Both the position numbers and the translations under genes were made by a program. Below, piece after piece: positions 1 through 9,700 of a stretch of 64,000 bases of DNA (positions are counted from its first letter, which is position 1; every line of letters starts with the position of its first letter). Origin of the DNA: Umezawaea sp049997955 (GTDB taxonomy: Bacteria > Actinomycetota > Actinomycetes > Mycobacteriales > Pseudonocardiaceae); the NCBI GenBank assembly GCA_049997955.1, contig JAEBDY010000006.1, positions 62,001 to 126,000 on the forward strand, in the 5' to 3' direction. The notes under the pieces were generated by a model. It saw nothing but the letters and a program-made list of their open reading frames with translations. It was not told the DNA's origin and searched no databases.

Positions 1-320
1 GCGGTGCGCCGCATCTCCGACCTCCACCCGGCCGAGCGAAAACTGACGCCAATCACCGCGCTGGGCGAGCAGACGGTCACCGTCCGGGCATTGCTGCCCA
101 GGCTGGCCGACAGTCTGAAAACCGTTCTTCGGCAACGCACGCAAGTCGCTGACCAGGTTGAGGGAGTACTTGATGCGCACCTCTTGCCCAGGTCCTGACC
201 TCAATGCCCGGCATCGGCGTCAGGTCTGCGGCCCGCATCCTCCTGAAGATCGGCGACGCGTCGAACTTCCCTCCGGACCACAGAGGGACCCCCCGCGGAC
301 TGGCCTCTCCCCCGGTGAGG
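1..320 (+). pseudogene. IS110-family transposase remnant, frameshifted
   Basis: Two pieces of one protein lie in different frames. Frame 1 (to position 198) reads like the middle of an IS110-type transposase (LLPRLADSL, then a VADQVEGVLDAH stretch). Frame 3 from about 204 continues with MPGIGVRSAARILLKIGD, the conserved helix-hairpin-helix-like motif of the C-terminal Transposase_20 domain. After that the similarity fades near 300-320. A frameshift near 195, the missing N-terminal catalytic half (off the window edge or lost) and the degraded C-terminus mark it as dead. The exact right end is uncertain. The following stretch to about 607 has no gene I can support. Confidence 0.75.
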
Positions 321-607
321 TTGGGATTCGTGCGTGCAAGAGGCCGGGCGGGTCGCAGAGGCGAGCACGGCGGGGATGAAGCGATCGGCCGCGCCACCAA
401 GTGGTCACTCACCTCGATGACGGAGGAGAGCGGCGTAGACAAGTCGGTCTCCGGGCGGATCCGGCGCGCACCACGCCGCGATGTTCGCGCTGTCCACCGA
501 TCCCGTGGAGGCCGGGTGCGCCAGACCGTCCCGGACGCTGCCAGCAGCCCCGCGATCCCTAACTCCGCGCGCGAGAAGAGTGAGGTGTTCGCGCCCGAAA
601 AGAACAA

Positions 608-629
608 GGTCAGCCGGCTCCGGCTGACC
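608..629 (-). terminator. Intrinsic terminator of the small membrane protein gene
   Basis: A near-perfect inverted repeat (GGTCAGCCG / CGGCTGACC, 4-nt loop) overlaps the stop codon of the minus-strand gene. Read on the minus strand it is followed by a T-rich tail (TTGTTCTTTTC), the classic layout of a factor-independent terminator. Confidence 0.7.
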
Positions 630-1053
630 GCACGCGTGGCACCGGGCGGTTGATCAGGTACGCGTAGAAGCCGCCCGCCAACCCGCTCAGGCACAGCATC
701 AACGTCGCCAGTCGCACGGAAAGCGGTGCGGCGTCGGAGACCGCTCCCGCTGTCTGCACCGTGAGGTCCCCCGAGGTGTCCGCCGGCAGCAGCACGTCGA
801 GCGTCTCGCCCTCGCGGTGGCCGCACCCGTCGAGCCGGGCCTCGCGCGGGCCGCCGTCGACCTGTACCTCGACGAGGTCCAGTTCGCGCGCGCCGCACGA
901 GCCGGTGGTCACCACCGTGGCGCTGACGCGCTGACCTGCGGTTTCGCCCATGGCTGAGCGCGGCCACCACGCGGCGACCGCTGTGCCGAGTCCCACCAGT
1001 GCGATGACCAGCAGAACCAGCCCCCAGGTCACCGGGCTACGCCTCACCGCCAC
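610..1053 (-). CDS. Small two-TM membrane protein, unknown function
   Basis: I do not recognise a named family. From the GTG at 1053 the product is 147 residues: a short basic N-terminus, a hydrophobic helix (about residues 6-24), an extracellular stretch of about 80 residues with two cysteines (SCGARELDL and DGCGHREGE) that could form a disulfide, and a second hydrophobic helix near residues 115-135, then a basic tail. The topology is like DUF3592-type cell-envelope proteins, but the match is weak. The start is uncertain: the frame stays open to 1209, and no clear ribosome site precedes the GTG at 1053 or a second GTG at 1047. It is divergent from the two-component operon that begins at 1181. 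Confidence 0.6.
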   Translation of the reverse strand: MAVRRSPVTWGLVLLVIALVGLGTAVAAWWPRSAMGETAGQRVSATVVTTGSCGARELDLVEVQVDGGPREARLDGCGHREGETLDVLLPADTSGDLTVQTAGAVSDAAPLSVRLATLMLCLSGLAGGFYAYLINRPVPRVRSAGAG

Positions 1054-1180
1054 GCGGAGGATCGTCGCAGACCGGCCGTTCCCTGGTAACCCCGCCCGCC
1101 CGATGATGATCAACTGAGCGGTGCCTGAAGCCGGGCCGTTCCACGGGCGGGAGACGACCGGACGGCGGCAGAATGTGCGG

Positions 1181-1858
1181 GTGTCTACTGCTGCGCGGGT
1201 GCTGGTCATCGAGGACGCCGAGGCGATCGGCGCCGCCGTGGGATCGGCGCTGCGCGACGCCGGCTACCAGGTCCAGCTGCGGACGGACGGGCGGGAACTG
1301 GAGAACGACCTGGCGCGGTTCCGGCCGGACCTGGTGGTGCTGGACGTGATGCTGCCGGGACGGGACGGGTTCGCGCTGCTGGAGGTGGTGCGGCGGTCCA
1401 GCGGCGCGGGCGTGGTGATGTTGACGGCGCGCGACGGGGTGGCGGACCGGTTGCGCGGGTTGGACCGGGGCGCGGACGACTACCTGGTGAAGCCGTTCGT
1501 GCTGGCCGAACTCGTGGCCAGGGTGAGCGCTGTGCTGCGTAGGCTGGGGCGCACACCTTCCACCGTGCAGATCGGTGACCTGGTGGTGGACGCCGATTCC
1601 GGTGTGGTGCTGCGCGGGTCCGAGCCGGTGGAGTTGACGGCGACGGAGTTGCGGCTGCTGCGCTACCTGGCCGCTCAGCGCGGCCGCGTCGTCGGCAAGA
1701 CCCAGATCCTCACGGCCGTGTGGGGCTACGAGGACTACGACCCGAACCTGGTTGAGGTGCACGTGAGCGCGTTGCGGCGCAAGCTGGAGGAGAACGGGCC
1801 CCGGCTGCTGCACACCGTGCGCGGCCTCGGGTACGTGCTGCGGGCCGACGAGCCGTGA
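1181..1858 (+). CDS. OmpR/PhoB-family response regulator
   Basis: DNA-binding response regulator of 225 residues. The receiver domain spans about residues 5-115, with acidic pocket ED at 11-12, phospho-acceptor Asp55 in LVVLDVMLPG, and Lys104 in DYLVKPF. A winged-helix trans_reg_C domain follows (about 128-222), with the family-typical ATELRLLRYL, VWGYED and SALRRKLE motifs. I chose the GTG at 1181 because the receiver fold starts directly after it; the frame opens further upstream to 1121. Its stop overlaps the GTG start of the histidine kinase (GTGA), so the two are translationally coupled and very probably cognate. The signal sensed cannot be told from the sequence. Confidence 0.9.
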   Translation: MSTAARVLVIEDAEAIGAAVGSALRDAGYQVQLRTDGRELENDLARFRPDLVVLDVMLPGRDGFALLEVVRRSSGAGVVMLTARDGVADRLRGLDRGADDYLVKPFVLAELVARVSAVLRRLGRTPSTVQIGDLVVDADSGVVLRGSEPVELTATELRLLRYLAAQRGRVVGKTQILTAVWGYEDYDPNLVEVHVSALRRKLEENGPRLLHTVRGLGYVLRADEP

Positions 1859-3174
1859 ACAGGCTGAAGACGGTCTCGCTGCGCCGACGGGTGACCCTGT
1901 CGGTGATGATCGTGCTGTTCGCGGTCATGGTGACGCTGGTGTTCACCGTGGACGCGCTGTTCGCGTCGCAGTCGAGCCGCGACATCGAGACCGTGCTGCT
2001 GGACCGGGCGCGCACGGCGCAGCAACTGGCGAAGACGCAGAAGTTCACGGGCAACGCGCTGGTGCACAAGGTCGACGGCATGGGCGTGCAGGTGCTCCTG
2101 GTGATGCCGAACGGCACGACCTTCGGCGGTGCGCCGGACGACGACCAGCGGTTCAAGGCCGTGCGGCGCGAACTGCCGGACGGCTCAACGATCACGTTCT
2201 ACGGCGACACGACGGTGCTGTCCGCCGCGCAGATCCGGCTGCGGAACCTCCTCGCCGCCGTCGGTCTCGGCATGCTGGCGATCACCGCCGCCGCGCTGAT
2301 CTTCGTCGTGCGGCGCGCGCTGGCACCGCTGGACGCGATGACCACGCTCGCCCGCTCGATCACCGGCGGCCACCGCGGCAGGCGGCTGAACCCGTTGCGC
2401 ACCAACAACGAGCTGGGTCGGACGGCGGCGGCGTTCGACGACATGCTCGACTCGCTGGAGGGCGCGGAGGCGACGGCGCGGGCGTCGGAGGAGCGGACCA
2501 AGCGGTTCGTCGCGGACGCGGCGCACGAGCTGCGCACGCCGATCGCGGGCGTGCAGGCGGTGGCCGAGGCGTTGATGCAGACCGGTCTGGACGAGGCGGG
2601 CGCCGAGGAGCGCGACCGGATGAACCTGCTGCTGGTGCGGGAGTCCCGGCGCGCGGGTCGGCTCGTGGACGACCTGCTGGCGCTCGCCCGGATCGACGCG
2701 GGCCTGGAGTTGCAGTTCGAGGCGGTGGACCTGCTGGCGCTGGCCGAGGCCGAGGTGTCCCGCAGCAGGCTCCTGGCGGCGGACCTGGACATCGAGGCCG
2801 AGGGCGTCCCGGTGGTCGTCGACGGTGATCCGCAGCGGCTCGCGCAGGTGCTGGTGAACCTCTCCGACAACGCCCGGCAGGCCACCGGCCCGCAGGGCAA
2901 GGTGCGGCTGGACGTCAGCGTCTTCGGCGGCCGCGCGCTGGTGGCCGTGAAGGACAACGGGCCGGGCGTGGCGTTCCCGGACCGGGAACGGATCTTCGAC
3001 CGCCTCACCAGGCTCGACGAGGCCCGTGACCGCAGGCACGGCGGCTCCGGCCTTGGCCTGGCGATCGCCCGTGGCGTCGCCCGCGCCCACGGCGGCGACC
3101 TCACGTGCGCCGCGCCCGACCCCGGCGAGCCGGGCGCGACGTTCGTGCTGTCGCTGCCGCTCACGAGTCGCTGA
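1855..3174 (+). CDS. Two-component sensor histidine kinase
   Basis: Membrane histidine kinase of 439 residues, GTG start overlapping the regulator stop. Order of parts: transmembrane helix at about 13-34, an extracellular sensor loop of about 95 residues, a second helix at about 131-152, HAMP linker (about 153-205), dimerisation/phosphoacceptor helix with His224 in AAHELRTPIAG, and an ATPase domain with N-box NLSDNARQ, G1 DNGPGVAF and G2 GGSGLGLAIA. The kinase is complete and lacks PAS or GAF domains, so the ligand is probably read by the short periplasmic-side loop. It phosphorylates the upstream OmpR-type regulator by inference from the operon. Confidence 0.92.
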   Translation: MNRLKTVSLRRRVTLSVMIVLFAVMVTLVFTVDALFASQSSRDIETVLLDRARTAQQLAKTQKFTGNALVHKVDGMGVQVLLVMPNGTTFGGAPDDDQRFKAVRRELPDGSTITFYGDTTVLSAAQIRLRNLLAAVGLGMLAITAAALIFVVRRALAPLDAMTTLARSITGGHRGRRLNPLRTNNELGRTAAAFDDMLDSLEGAEATARASEERTKRFVADAAHELRTPIAGVQAVAEALMQTGLDEAGAEERDRMNLLLVRESRRAGRLVDDLLALARIDAGLELQFEAVDLLALAEAEVSRSRLLAADLDIEAEGVPVVVDGDPQRLAQVLVNLSDNARQATGPQGKVRLDVSVFGGRALVAVKDNGPGVAFPDRERIFDRLTRLDEARDRRHGGSGLGLAIARGVARAHGGDLTCAAPDPGEPGATFVLSLPLTSR

Positions 3175-3179
3175 GGGCC

Positions 3180-3204
3180 GGGGCCACCGCTCGCCGGTGG
3201 CCCC
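3180..3204. terminator. Bidirectional hairpin between convergent genes
   Basis: A perfect GC-rich stem (GGGGCCACCG / CGGTGGCCCC, short loop) fills the 36-bp gap between the kinase stop and the stop of the convergent potassium channel gene. It lacks a T-tract, as is common for high-GC actinobacterial terminators. Confidence 0.65.
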
Positions 3205-3210
3205 GTCGCC

Positions 3211-4278
3211 TCACGACTCGTTGGGCGGGGTCACCTTCTTGATGTACAGCAGCCGGTCCCCGGCCTCGATGGCGTCGGCCTGCGAGGCGTCGACGCGGTA
3301 CAGGGTCCCGTTGCGCACCACCCCGAGCACGATGTCCGGCAGGTGCCGGGGCGAGCCGCCGATCTCCGACGGCTCCACGTCGCGTTCGGCGATGGCGAGC
3401 CCGGCGTCGGGGGTGAGCAGGTCTTCGACCATGTCCACCACCGACGGCGTCGACGTCGCCATGCCGAGCAGTCGCCCGGCGGTCTCGCTCGACACGACCA
3501 CGGAGTCCGCGCCGGACTGCCGGAGCAGGTGCTCGTTCTCGCGTTCCCGGACCGACGCGACGATCTGGGCGTTGGGGGCCAGTTCGCGGGCGGTCAACGT
3601 CACCAGGACCGCCGTGTCGTCGCGGTTCGCGGCGACGACCACGGCCCGCGCGTTCGGCACGCCCGCCACGCGCAGCACGTCGTTGCGCGTCCCGGACCCG
3701 TGCACGGTCACCAGGCCGATCGAGGACGCCGAGTCCAGTGACTCCTGGACGGTGTCCACGACCACGATGTGGCTGGGCGACACGCCGTCGCCCAGCAGGG
3801 CGCTGACCGCGGAGCGGCCTTTGGTCCCGTACCCGACCACGACCACGTGGTTGCGCACCTTGGTCCTCCACTTCTGAATGCGGAAAGCCTGCCGAGAACG
3901 CTCGGTGAGGACTTCGAGGGTCGTGCCGACCAGGACGATCAGGAACAGCACCCGCAGCGGGGTGATGACCAGGACGTTGACCAGGCGCGCTGAGGAACTG
4001 GCGGGGGCGATGTCGCCGTAGCCGGTGGTGGAGAGGGAGACGGTGGCGTAGTAGACGGCGTCCAGGAAGGACAGGCCGTCGCCGTTGACGTCGCGGTAGC
4101 CGTCGCGGTCGAAGTAGACGATGAGCACGGCCACGAACAGGGCGGCGGCGGCGCCGACGACCCGTTTGATGATGGCGCGGGATGGGCTTTCCGGGCGGTC
4201 CGGCATCTTGATGACGCCGACCAGCGAGTGGTCGGGCCGGTCGGTCAGCCGGTCGGCAGGGTTGAGCCGCCGAATCAT
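3211..4278 (-). CDS. Two-TM potassium channel with TrkA-N/TrkA-C (RCK) domains
   Basis: Ion channel subunit of 355 residues. A first helix (about 38-58), a pore loop with the K+ selectivity filter TTGYGD near residues 83-88 and a second helix (about 98-120) form the pore. The cytoplasmic part starts with a Rossmann TrkA-N domain (HVVVVGYGTKGRSAV, glycine motif near 143-150), followed by a TrkA-C domain (about 275-350) that usually binds ligand or Ca2+ and gates the channel. Length and layout match the M. tuberculosis Rv3200c protein, which also sits next to adnB. The ATG at 4278 overlaps the stop of the upstream dipeptidase gene by 4 bp (ATGA), so the two are co-transcribed. Confidence 0.9.
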   Translation of the reverse strand: MIRRLNPADRLTDRPDHSLVGVIKMPDRPESPSRAIIKRVVGAAAALFVAVLIVYFDRDGYRDVNGDGLSFLDAVYYATVSLSTTGYGDIAPASSSARLVNVLVITPLRVLFLIVLVGTTLEVLTERSRQAFRIQKWRTKVRNHVVVVGYGTKGRSAVSALLGDGVSPSHIVVVDTVQESLDSASSIGLVTVHGSGTRNDVLRVAGVPNARAVVVAANRDDTAVLVTLTARELAPNAQIVASVRERENEHLLRQSGADSVVVSSETAGRLLGMATSTPSVVDMVEDLLTPDAGLAIAERDVEPSEIGGSPRHLPDIVLGVVRNGTLYRVDASQADAIEAGDRLLYIKKVTPPNES

Positions 4279-5690
4279 GACAGCCTCTCAGGGAGTGATC
4301 GCCACAACCGGGCGGCGGCTTCGGCGCCTCGTAGCAGCAGGGGCAGGACTACCCGCTCGTTCGGAGCGTGGATCCGATCATCCGGCAAGGTCGCGCCGAG
4401 GTAGACGACGGGCACTCCGAGGGTCGTGTGCAGCACGGCGGCGGGCCCGGACCCGCCGGTGCGGCTGTACCGCACCCGCTGGTCGAAGGCCTCGCTCACG
4501 GCGTCGTGCACGGCCACCGCGGCGGGGTGGGTCACGTCGATCGCGTACGGCGGCGTGCCGTCGCCCCGCAGCACCACCTCGGCCGTGATGCCCTCGGGGG
4601 TGTGCGCGGCGACGAACTCCCGCAGCGCCTCCGCGACGAGGGCGGGCTTCTGGTCCGGCACGAGCCGGAACGACAGCTTCACCGACGCGTCGCGCGGCAC
4701 GATCGTCTTCAGGCCGGGCCCGGTGTACCCGCCGCTGATGCCGTTCACCTCGGCGGTCGGCCGCACCCACACCCGCTCCAAGGTCGTCCAGCCCTTCTCC
4801 CCCGCCACGGCCCGCGCCCCGCCCGCGTTGGCCGCGAGCCAGTCGGCCTCGTCGAACGGCAGGGCGGCGTAGTCGGCGCGCTCGGCGGCGGTCGGCTCGA
4901 CCACGTCGGCGTAGAAGCCGGGGAGCTGGACGCGGCCGTCGGTGTCGTGCAGCGCGGCGACCAGCCGGGCGACGGCCGTGGCCGGGTTGGGCACGCCGCC
5001 GCCGACCCGGCCGGAGTGCACGTCCGATGCACCGCCGGTGAAGACCACCTCCGCGCCGAGGACTCCGCGCTGGCCGGTGTTCACCGTGGGCGAGTCGCGC
5101 GCGTGGAGAGGGGTGTCCGTGAACACCACGAGGTCGCAGGCGAGGTCCGCCGTGTGCCGGTCGAGCAGCGCGGGCAGGTGCGGCGAGCCGGACTCCTCCT
5201 CGCCCTCGACGAACAGCTTGAGCGTCACGGCCGGGGCACGCGCGCCGGTGGCCGCCAGGTGGGCCCGCAGGCCGAGCAGGTGCATCGCGACCTGGCCCTT
5301 GTCGTCGCTGGCGCCGCGCCCGAACAGCTCCTCGCCGACCACGACCCCGGCGAACGGCGGGTGCTCCCACGCCTCCAGCGGGTCGACGGGCTGCACGTCG
5401 TGGTGGCCGTAGACCAGCACCGTCGGCGCGGCCGGGTCCTCGGACGGCCAGCACGCGTACACCGCGGGCAGCGCGGGCCCGTGGTCCCAGACGGCGACCT
5501 CCGGCCAGCCGTCGGCGCGCAGGGCGTCGGCGAGCCAGCGCGCCGACCGCCCCACGTCGGCGTGGTGCGCCGGATCGGCGCTGATCGACGGAATGGTGAT
5601 CCATTCCCGCAAGGACGTCAGGAACTCATCCGCGAGGGCGGCGACGGCCGCGCGCTCCGACGGTTCGGGATTTACCCGATCAGCGGTCAC
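4275..5690 (-). CDS. M20 family metallopeptidase (dipeptidase)
   Basis: Zinc peptidase of 471 residues, DapE/CPG2 clan. Metal and catalytic motifs are visible: GHHDVQP (first His ligand and catalytic Asp), GRGASDDKG (bridging Asp), EGEEESGS (catalytic Glu and metal Glu), a dimerisation insert with SDVHSGRVGG, and the final His ligand in DRIHAPNERV. It hydrolyses dipeptides or N-acyl amino acids; the substrate cannot be read from the sequence. The start is assigned to the GTG at 5690 because the family N-terminus (ALADEFLTSLREWITIPSIS) begins about 12 residues later; the frame stays open to 6029 over the divergent DoxX gene. It heads a two-gene unit with the potassium channel. Confidence 0.88.
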   Translation of the reverse strand: MTADRVNPEPSERAAVAALADEFLTSLREWITIPSISADPAHHADVGRSARWLADALRADGWPEVAVWDHGPALPAVYACWPSEDPAAPTVLVYGHHDVQPVDPLEAWEHPPFAGVVVGEELFGRGASDDKGQVAMHLLGLRAHLAATGARAPAVTLKLFVEGEEESGSPHLPALLDRHTADLACDLVVFTDTPLHARDSPTVNTGQRGVLGAEVVFTGGASDVHSGRVGGGVPNPATAVARLVAALHDTDGRVQLPGFYADVVEPTAAERADYAALPFDEADWLAANAGGARAVAGEKGWTTLERVWVRPTAEVNGISGGYTGPGLKTIVPRDASVKLSFRLVPDQKPALVAEALREFVAAHTPEGITAEVVLRGDGTPPYAIDVTHPAAVAVHDAVSEAFDQRVRYSRTGGSGPAAVLHTTLGVPVVYLGATLPDDRIHAPNERVVLPLLLRGAEAAARLWRSLPERLS

Positions 5691-5750
5691 GACCGGGAAG
5701 AATAAACCCCCGTTCGCGTGTCCGAACGCGACTCGTGACAGTGTTGCGGC

Positions 5751-6131
5751 ATGGAACCCACTCGTTCCCGTTCGCGGTCGGCGCTCGCGCTGGCCGCGCT
5801 CCTCGGCGCGGCCGGGGTGACGCACTTCGCCAAGCCGGCGCCGTACGACTCGATCGTCCCTCGCGCACTGCCCGGCAAGCCTCGGACCTGGACTTACGCG
5901 TCCGGTGTCGCGGAGTTGGCGGTGGCCGCCGCGGTGGCCGCGCCGAAGACCCGCAAGGTCGGCGGACTGGTCGCGGCGGGTTTGTTCGCGGCGGTGTTCC
6001 CGGCGAACGTGAAAATGGCCGTGGACCACCGGAACCGGGGGCCGAGGGCGAAGGCGATCGCGTGGGGAAGGCTGCCGCTCCAGGTTCCCTTGATCATTTG
6101 GGCGCTCCGGGTAGGCCGTTCGGCGGTATGA
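5751..6131 (+). CDS. DoxX-like membrane protein
   Basis: Small integral membrane protein of 126 residues with about four hydrophobic helices (near 10-24, 50-68, 72-90 and 105-122). The GVTHFAKPAPYDSIVPRALP stretch after the first helix is characteristic of DoxX/DoxX-like proteins, followed by YASGVAELAVAAAVA and the FPANVKMAVDH signature. Family members are linked to quinone or thiol redox in the membrane; no specific role is shown here. ATG start, divergent from the M20 peptidase gene with about 60 bp between them that must hold both promoters. Confidence 0.82.
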   Translation: MEPTRSRSRSALALAALLGAAGVTHFAKPAPYDSIVPRALPGKPRTWTYASGVAELAVAAAVAAPKTRKVGGLVAAGLFAAVFPANVKMAVDHRNRGPRAKAIAWGRLPLQVPLIIWALRVGRSAV

Positions 6132-6165
6132 CCACCGCCACTCGGCACCGCCGGAAACCCTATGG

Positions 6166-6182
6166 GTGTGATCTGATCACAC
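6166..6182. promoter_or_regulatory. Perfect 17-bp palindrome, candidate operator
   Basis: GTGTGATC-T-GATCACAC is an 8+1+8 perfect palindrome, 75-91 bp upstream of the GTG start at 6257. A second small perfect hairpin (CTCGG-CTG-CCGAG) follows at once. It resembles a CRP half-site pair (TGTGA...TCACA), but the 5-bp spacer is one base shorter than the CRP/GlxR consensus, so a GntR-type or other dimeric regulator is equally likely. Confidence 0.5.
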
Positions 6183-6256
6183 TCGGCTGCCGAGAAGGCA
6201 CCCAGCGCTGATACCGCCACTGTCCTTGATCCCGCAACGACCCATAGGATGCCCGA

Positions 6257-6793
6257 GTGCAACCGCTCCTCCACCAAGCCGCGTCGGCACTTGGTTGGCG
6301 CGGCATCGTCGTACCCGACGTGGCCGTGCTCGGCCACCAGGTTTCGGCTGTCGTGCGGGTGCGCGACGACGTGCACGAGTGGCGCACGGCGAACGGGTGG
6401 CCGCCCCAGGCGGACCCGTCGTGGTTCCGCTCCTGGTTCGAACCGACCGCGCACGACCAGCTGCCGGTCTCGGCCGTCGAACTGGTCGGCGTCCTGGTCG
6501 GGGAGTCCACGGTGGACCGCGCCCTCCAGTCGTGCGGCACGCTCATGACGCTCGCGCCGTGCGCGGTCGTCCTGCCCGGCCCGCAGGGCCGCGAGTCGTG
6601 GCCGCTCATCGAGCTGGACTACTACGGCATCGGTGTCGTGGCCGTCGAGGGTTCCGGCACCGCGGAGCTGCTGGTGCCGCCGGAGGACCGGTCGACCGAG
6701 TTCGGCCCGTCGCTGTTCGGCCGCTGGCTGCTCGAAGTCCTCTACGACCGGGTGCTCAAAGAGGTCCCGGCGAACTCCCGCGTCACGTCCTAG
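6257..6793 (+). CDS. Conserved actinobacterial protein, unknown function
   Basis: 178-residue soluble protein without a signal peptide or membrane segment; I do not recognise a named domain. The N-terminal half holds a tryptophan-rich stretch (VHEWRTANGWPP, then SWFRSWFEP), and the C-terminal half alternates hydrophobic strands (MTLAPCAVVLPGPQ, LIELDYYGIGVVAVEG), suggesting an alpha/beta fold. The GTG start at 6257 is supported by a plausible promoter just upstream (TTGATC near 6227, then CATAGGAT). Its last 11 bp overlap the 3' end of the convergent adnB gene. Confidence 0.65.
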   Translation: MQPLLHQAASALGWRGIVVPDVAVLGHQVSAVVRVRDDVHEWRTANGWPPQADPSWFRSWFEPTAHDQLPVSAVELVGVLVGESTVDRALQSCGTLMTLAPCAVVLPGPQGRESWPLIELDYYGIGVVAVEGSGTAELLVPPEDRSTEFGPSLFGRWLLEVLYDRVLKEVPANSRVTS

Positions 6794-9700
6794 CCGCCCG
6801 GTCCGGCGCGGTGCCGTCCGGCACCGACCGGATCAGGGCCCGCAGGCCCGTCGCGTCCAGCAGGTCCGTCGGCCGCAGCGTGCGGTCGTGCTGCACGTAG
6901 TGGAACGCCGCCCGCACGCTCTCCACCTCCGCCCCCGCCAGCGAGGCCCACGCGAGCCGGTAGGCGGCCAGCTGCACCGACAGCGCGGGCAGCTTGTCCT
7001 CGTCCGGCACGGCCCCGGTCTTCCAGTCCACCACCGTCCAGCCGCCGTCCGGGTCCGCGAACACGGCGTCCATCCGGCCGCGCACGGACATCCCGTCGAC
7101 CTCGGCCTCGAACGGCACCTCCACGTCGTGCGGCATCCGGTCCGCCCACTCGCTGGCCAGGAACGCCCGCTGGAGGCGTTCCAGCTCGGTGTCCGGGGCG
7201 GCGCCGTCGTCCGCCGCGCCCGGCAGCTCGTCGATGTCCAGCAGCCTGCTCGCGCCGAACCGCTTCTCCAGCCAGGTGTGGAACGCCGTGCCGCGGCGGG
7301 CCATCGGGTTCGGCGGGAACGGCAGCGGGCGGCGCAGCCTGCGGGCCAGCTGGTCCGGGTCGGCGGCCAGCTCCACGAGCTGGCTCACGGACAGGTGCTC
7401 GGGCATGACGACCCGTTCGCGCCGGTTCGCCGCCGCGGCCCGTTCGGCGAGCAGCACGTCGACGTCGCGCGACCAGCCCTCGGGGTCGAGGTCGTCCTCC
7501 TCGTCCAGCGGGGCGACCTCGTCGAACTCGGGCGCCACGGGGACCGGCGCGGGTTCCGGCTCGTCCTGGGGCTCCTCGAACCCCGGTTCGTCGTCGAACT
7601 CCGGCGGCGGCTCGTCCAGGTCGTGGTCGGCCTCGTCCGGCGGCGGCTCGTACTCGGGCGGGGCCTCGGGCAGCGGCGCCTCGTCGTCGGCCGGGGGCAC
7701 GTACCGGTCGCGGCGGGAGGCTTCGAGCCGCTGGTCCAACGCGGCCAGCACCATCGTCGCGCCGTCCGACACGGCCGCGCGCCGCCTGCCGAGCGGGTCG
7801 GCAGGCCACTCGGCCGACTTCACCTCGCCGGTGAGCGGGTTCGGCTCGTTCTCGGCGGGCGGGTCGGACCACACGACGATCTCGCCGGGCGGCTCCTCGG
7901 CGGTCTTGAGGACCTCGTGGATCTCGACCAGGAACGGCGAGGGGCCCTTCACCTTCGCGCCCGTCTCGCCCCACCAGTGCCCGGAGACCAGCAGGCTGTG
8001 CTCGGACCTGGTCAGGGCGACGTAGAGGAGGCGGCGCTCCTCGACGAGCCGCCGCTCCTCGAACTCCTCGGCGTGCAGGTCGAGGGCTTCCTCGACCTCC
8101 TTGCGGTTGCCGCCGCCGGGGATGCGCAGCTTCGGCAGGTCGGCGGCGTCGCCGCGCAGGTCGGCAGGCAGTTCGGCGACGGCCTTGAGCCAGCACGACG
8201 TCTTGCGGCGGCCGGGGAAGACGTCCTTCACGATGTGCGGCACGGCGACGATGTGCCACTCCAGGCCCTTGGCGGAGTGCATGGTCAGGATCTGCACCCG
8301 GTTCTCGGCGACCTCCACCTCCCCGGGCTCCAGGCCGTCCTCGGCGTGCTCGGCCGTGTACAGGTAGTCCAGCAGCGACGGCAGCGTCGCCGACGGGCTG
8401 GCGGCGGCGAAGTCCGAGACCACGTCGGCGAACGCGTCCAGGTGCGCGCGGCCGACCCCGCCGGGCCGGGCCATCGACTCGATGTCCAGCAGCAGCGTGC
8501 GCTCCACGTCCGCGACCAGCTCGGACAGCGGCTGGTCGAGCCTGCGCCGCAACGTGGCCAGCTCGCCGCCCAGCCTGCGGATCCGCCGGTACCCCTCCGG
8601 CGAGTACGCGGCCGGGTCGCCCGGATCGTCCAGCGCGTCGGCGAGCCCCGCCTGTTCGGCGTGCTCGCCGGGCAGCGCGTCGGCCAGCACCGACAGCGGA
8701 TCGTCCACAACGGACTGGCGGCTCGGCGCACCGGCCAGTTCACGGGCCCGCTGCCACAGCGCCGCGAGGTCGAAAGCCGCTACGCGCCACCGGGATCCGG
8801 TCAGCAGTCGAGCCGCGGCCGTGCCCGCCAAGGGGTTCACCAGCACCCGCAGCGCGCTCGTCAGGTCCCGCACCTCCGGCTCGTCCAGCAGTCCGCCGAG
8901 CCCGACGACCTCGACCGGCAACCCGCGTTCCCGCAACGCCGCCGCGATGGCGCCCATGTCCGCCCGCCGCCGCACCAGCACGGCGGCCGTCGGCGGGGTG
9001 TCCTCCACGTCCAGGTGCGCCTGCCACTGCGCCGCGACGGAATCCGCGAGCCAGTCCAGTTCCTGCCGCACGTCCGGCAGCAGCGCGAGCCGCACGTCAC
9101 CCGGCCCGGCACCGTCCCTCGCCCGCAGCTCGTCGACCTCCAGGCCCGCCGCGCGCAGCGGCGCCGACGCGGCGTTGGCCAGCGCCAGCACCTCCGGCGG
9201 GTTGCGGAAGCTGGTCAGCAGCCCGTACCGGGTGGCCGGTTCCCCTTCCGCCGCGGGGAAGTCCGTGGTGAAGCGGGGCAGGTTCGCCGCGCTCGCCCCG
9301 CGCCAGCCGTAGATCGCCTGCGCCGGGTCGCCCACCGACGTGACCGGCATCGGCTCGCCCTGCCCGAACAGCGACCGCAGCAGCACGCGTTGCGCGTGCC
9401 CGGTGTCCTGGTACTCGTCCAGCAGCACGGCCCCGTACCGCTCGCGCTCGCCCTGCGCGACCTCCGGGTGCTCGCTCGCCAACCGCGCGGCGAGGCTCAT
9501 CTGGTCGGCGAAGTCCATCGCCGCTTCCCGCCGCTTGCGCTGCTGGTAGGCCTCCAGCAGCGGCAGCAGGTTCACCCGCAGGCGCTGCGCCGCGACGATG
9601 TCCCGCAGCTTCTCCGGCAGCCCGGCCTTCTGCCTCGCCGTCTTCGGCGCGTTCTCGATCACGCCGATCAGCCACTCGGCGTGCGTGCGCAGCGCCTCCG

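Noticed and set aside
330..607. Coding gene between the IS110 relic and the first terminator
   Set aside because: Open frames exist on both strands, but none has a recognisable domain, a plausible start or a sensible border.
6166..6182. CRP/GlxR binding site
   Set aside because: The half-sites fit but the spacer is 5 bp, not 6; kept only as an unassigned palindrome.
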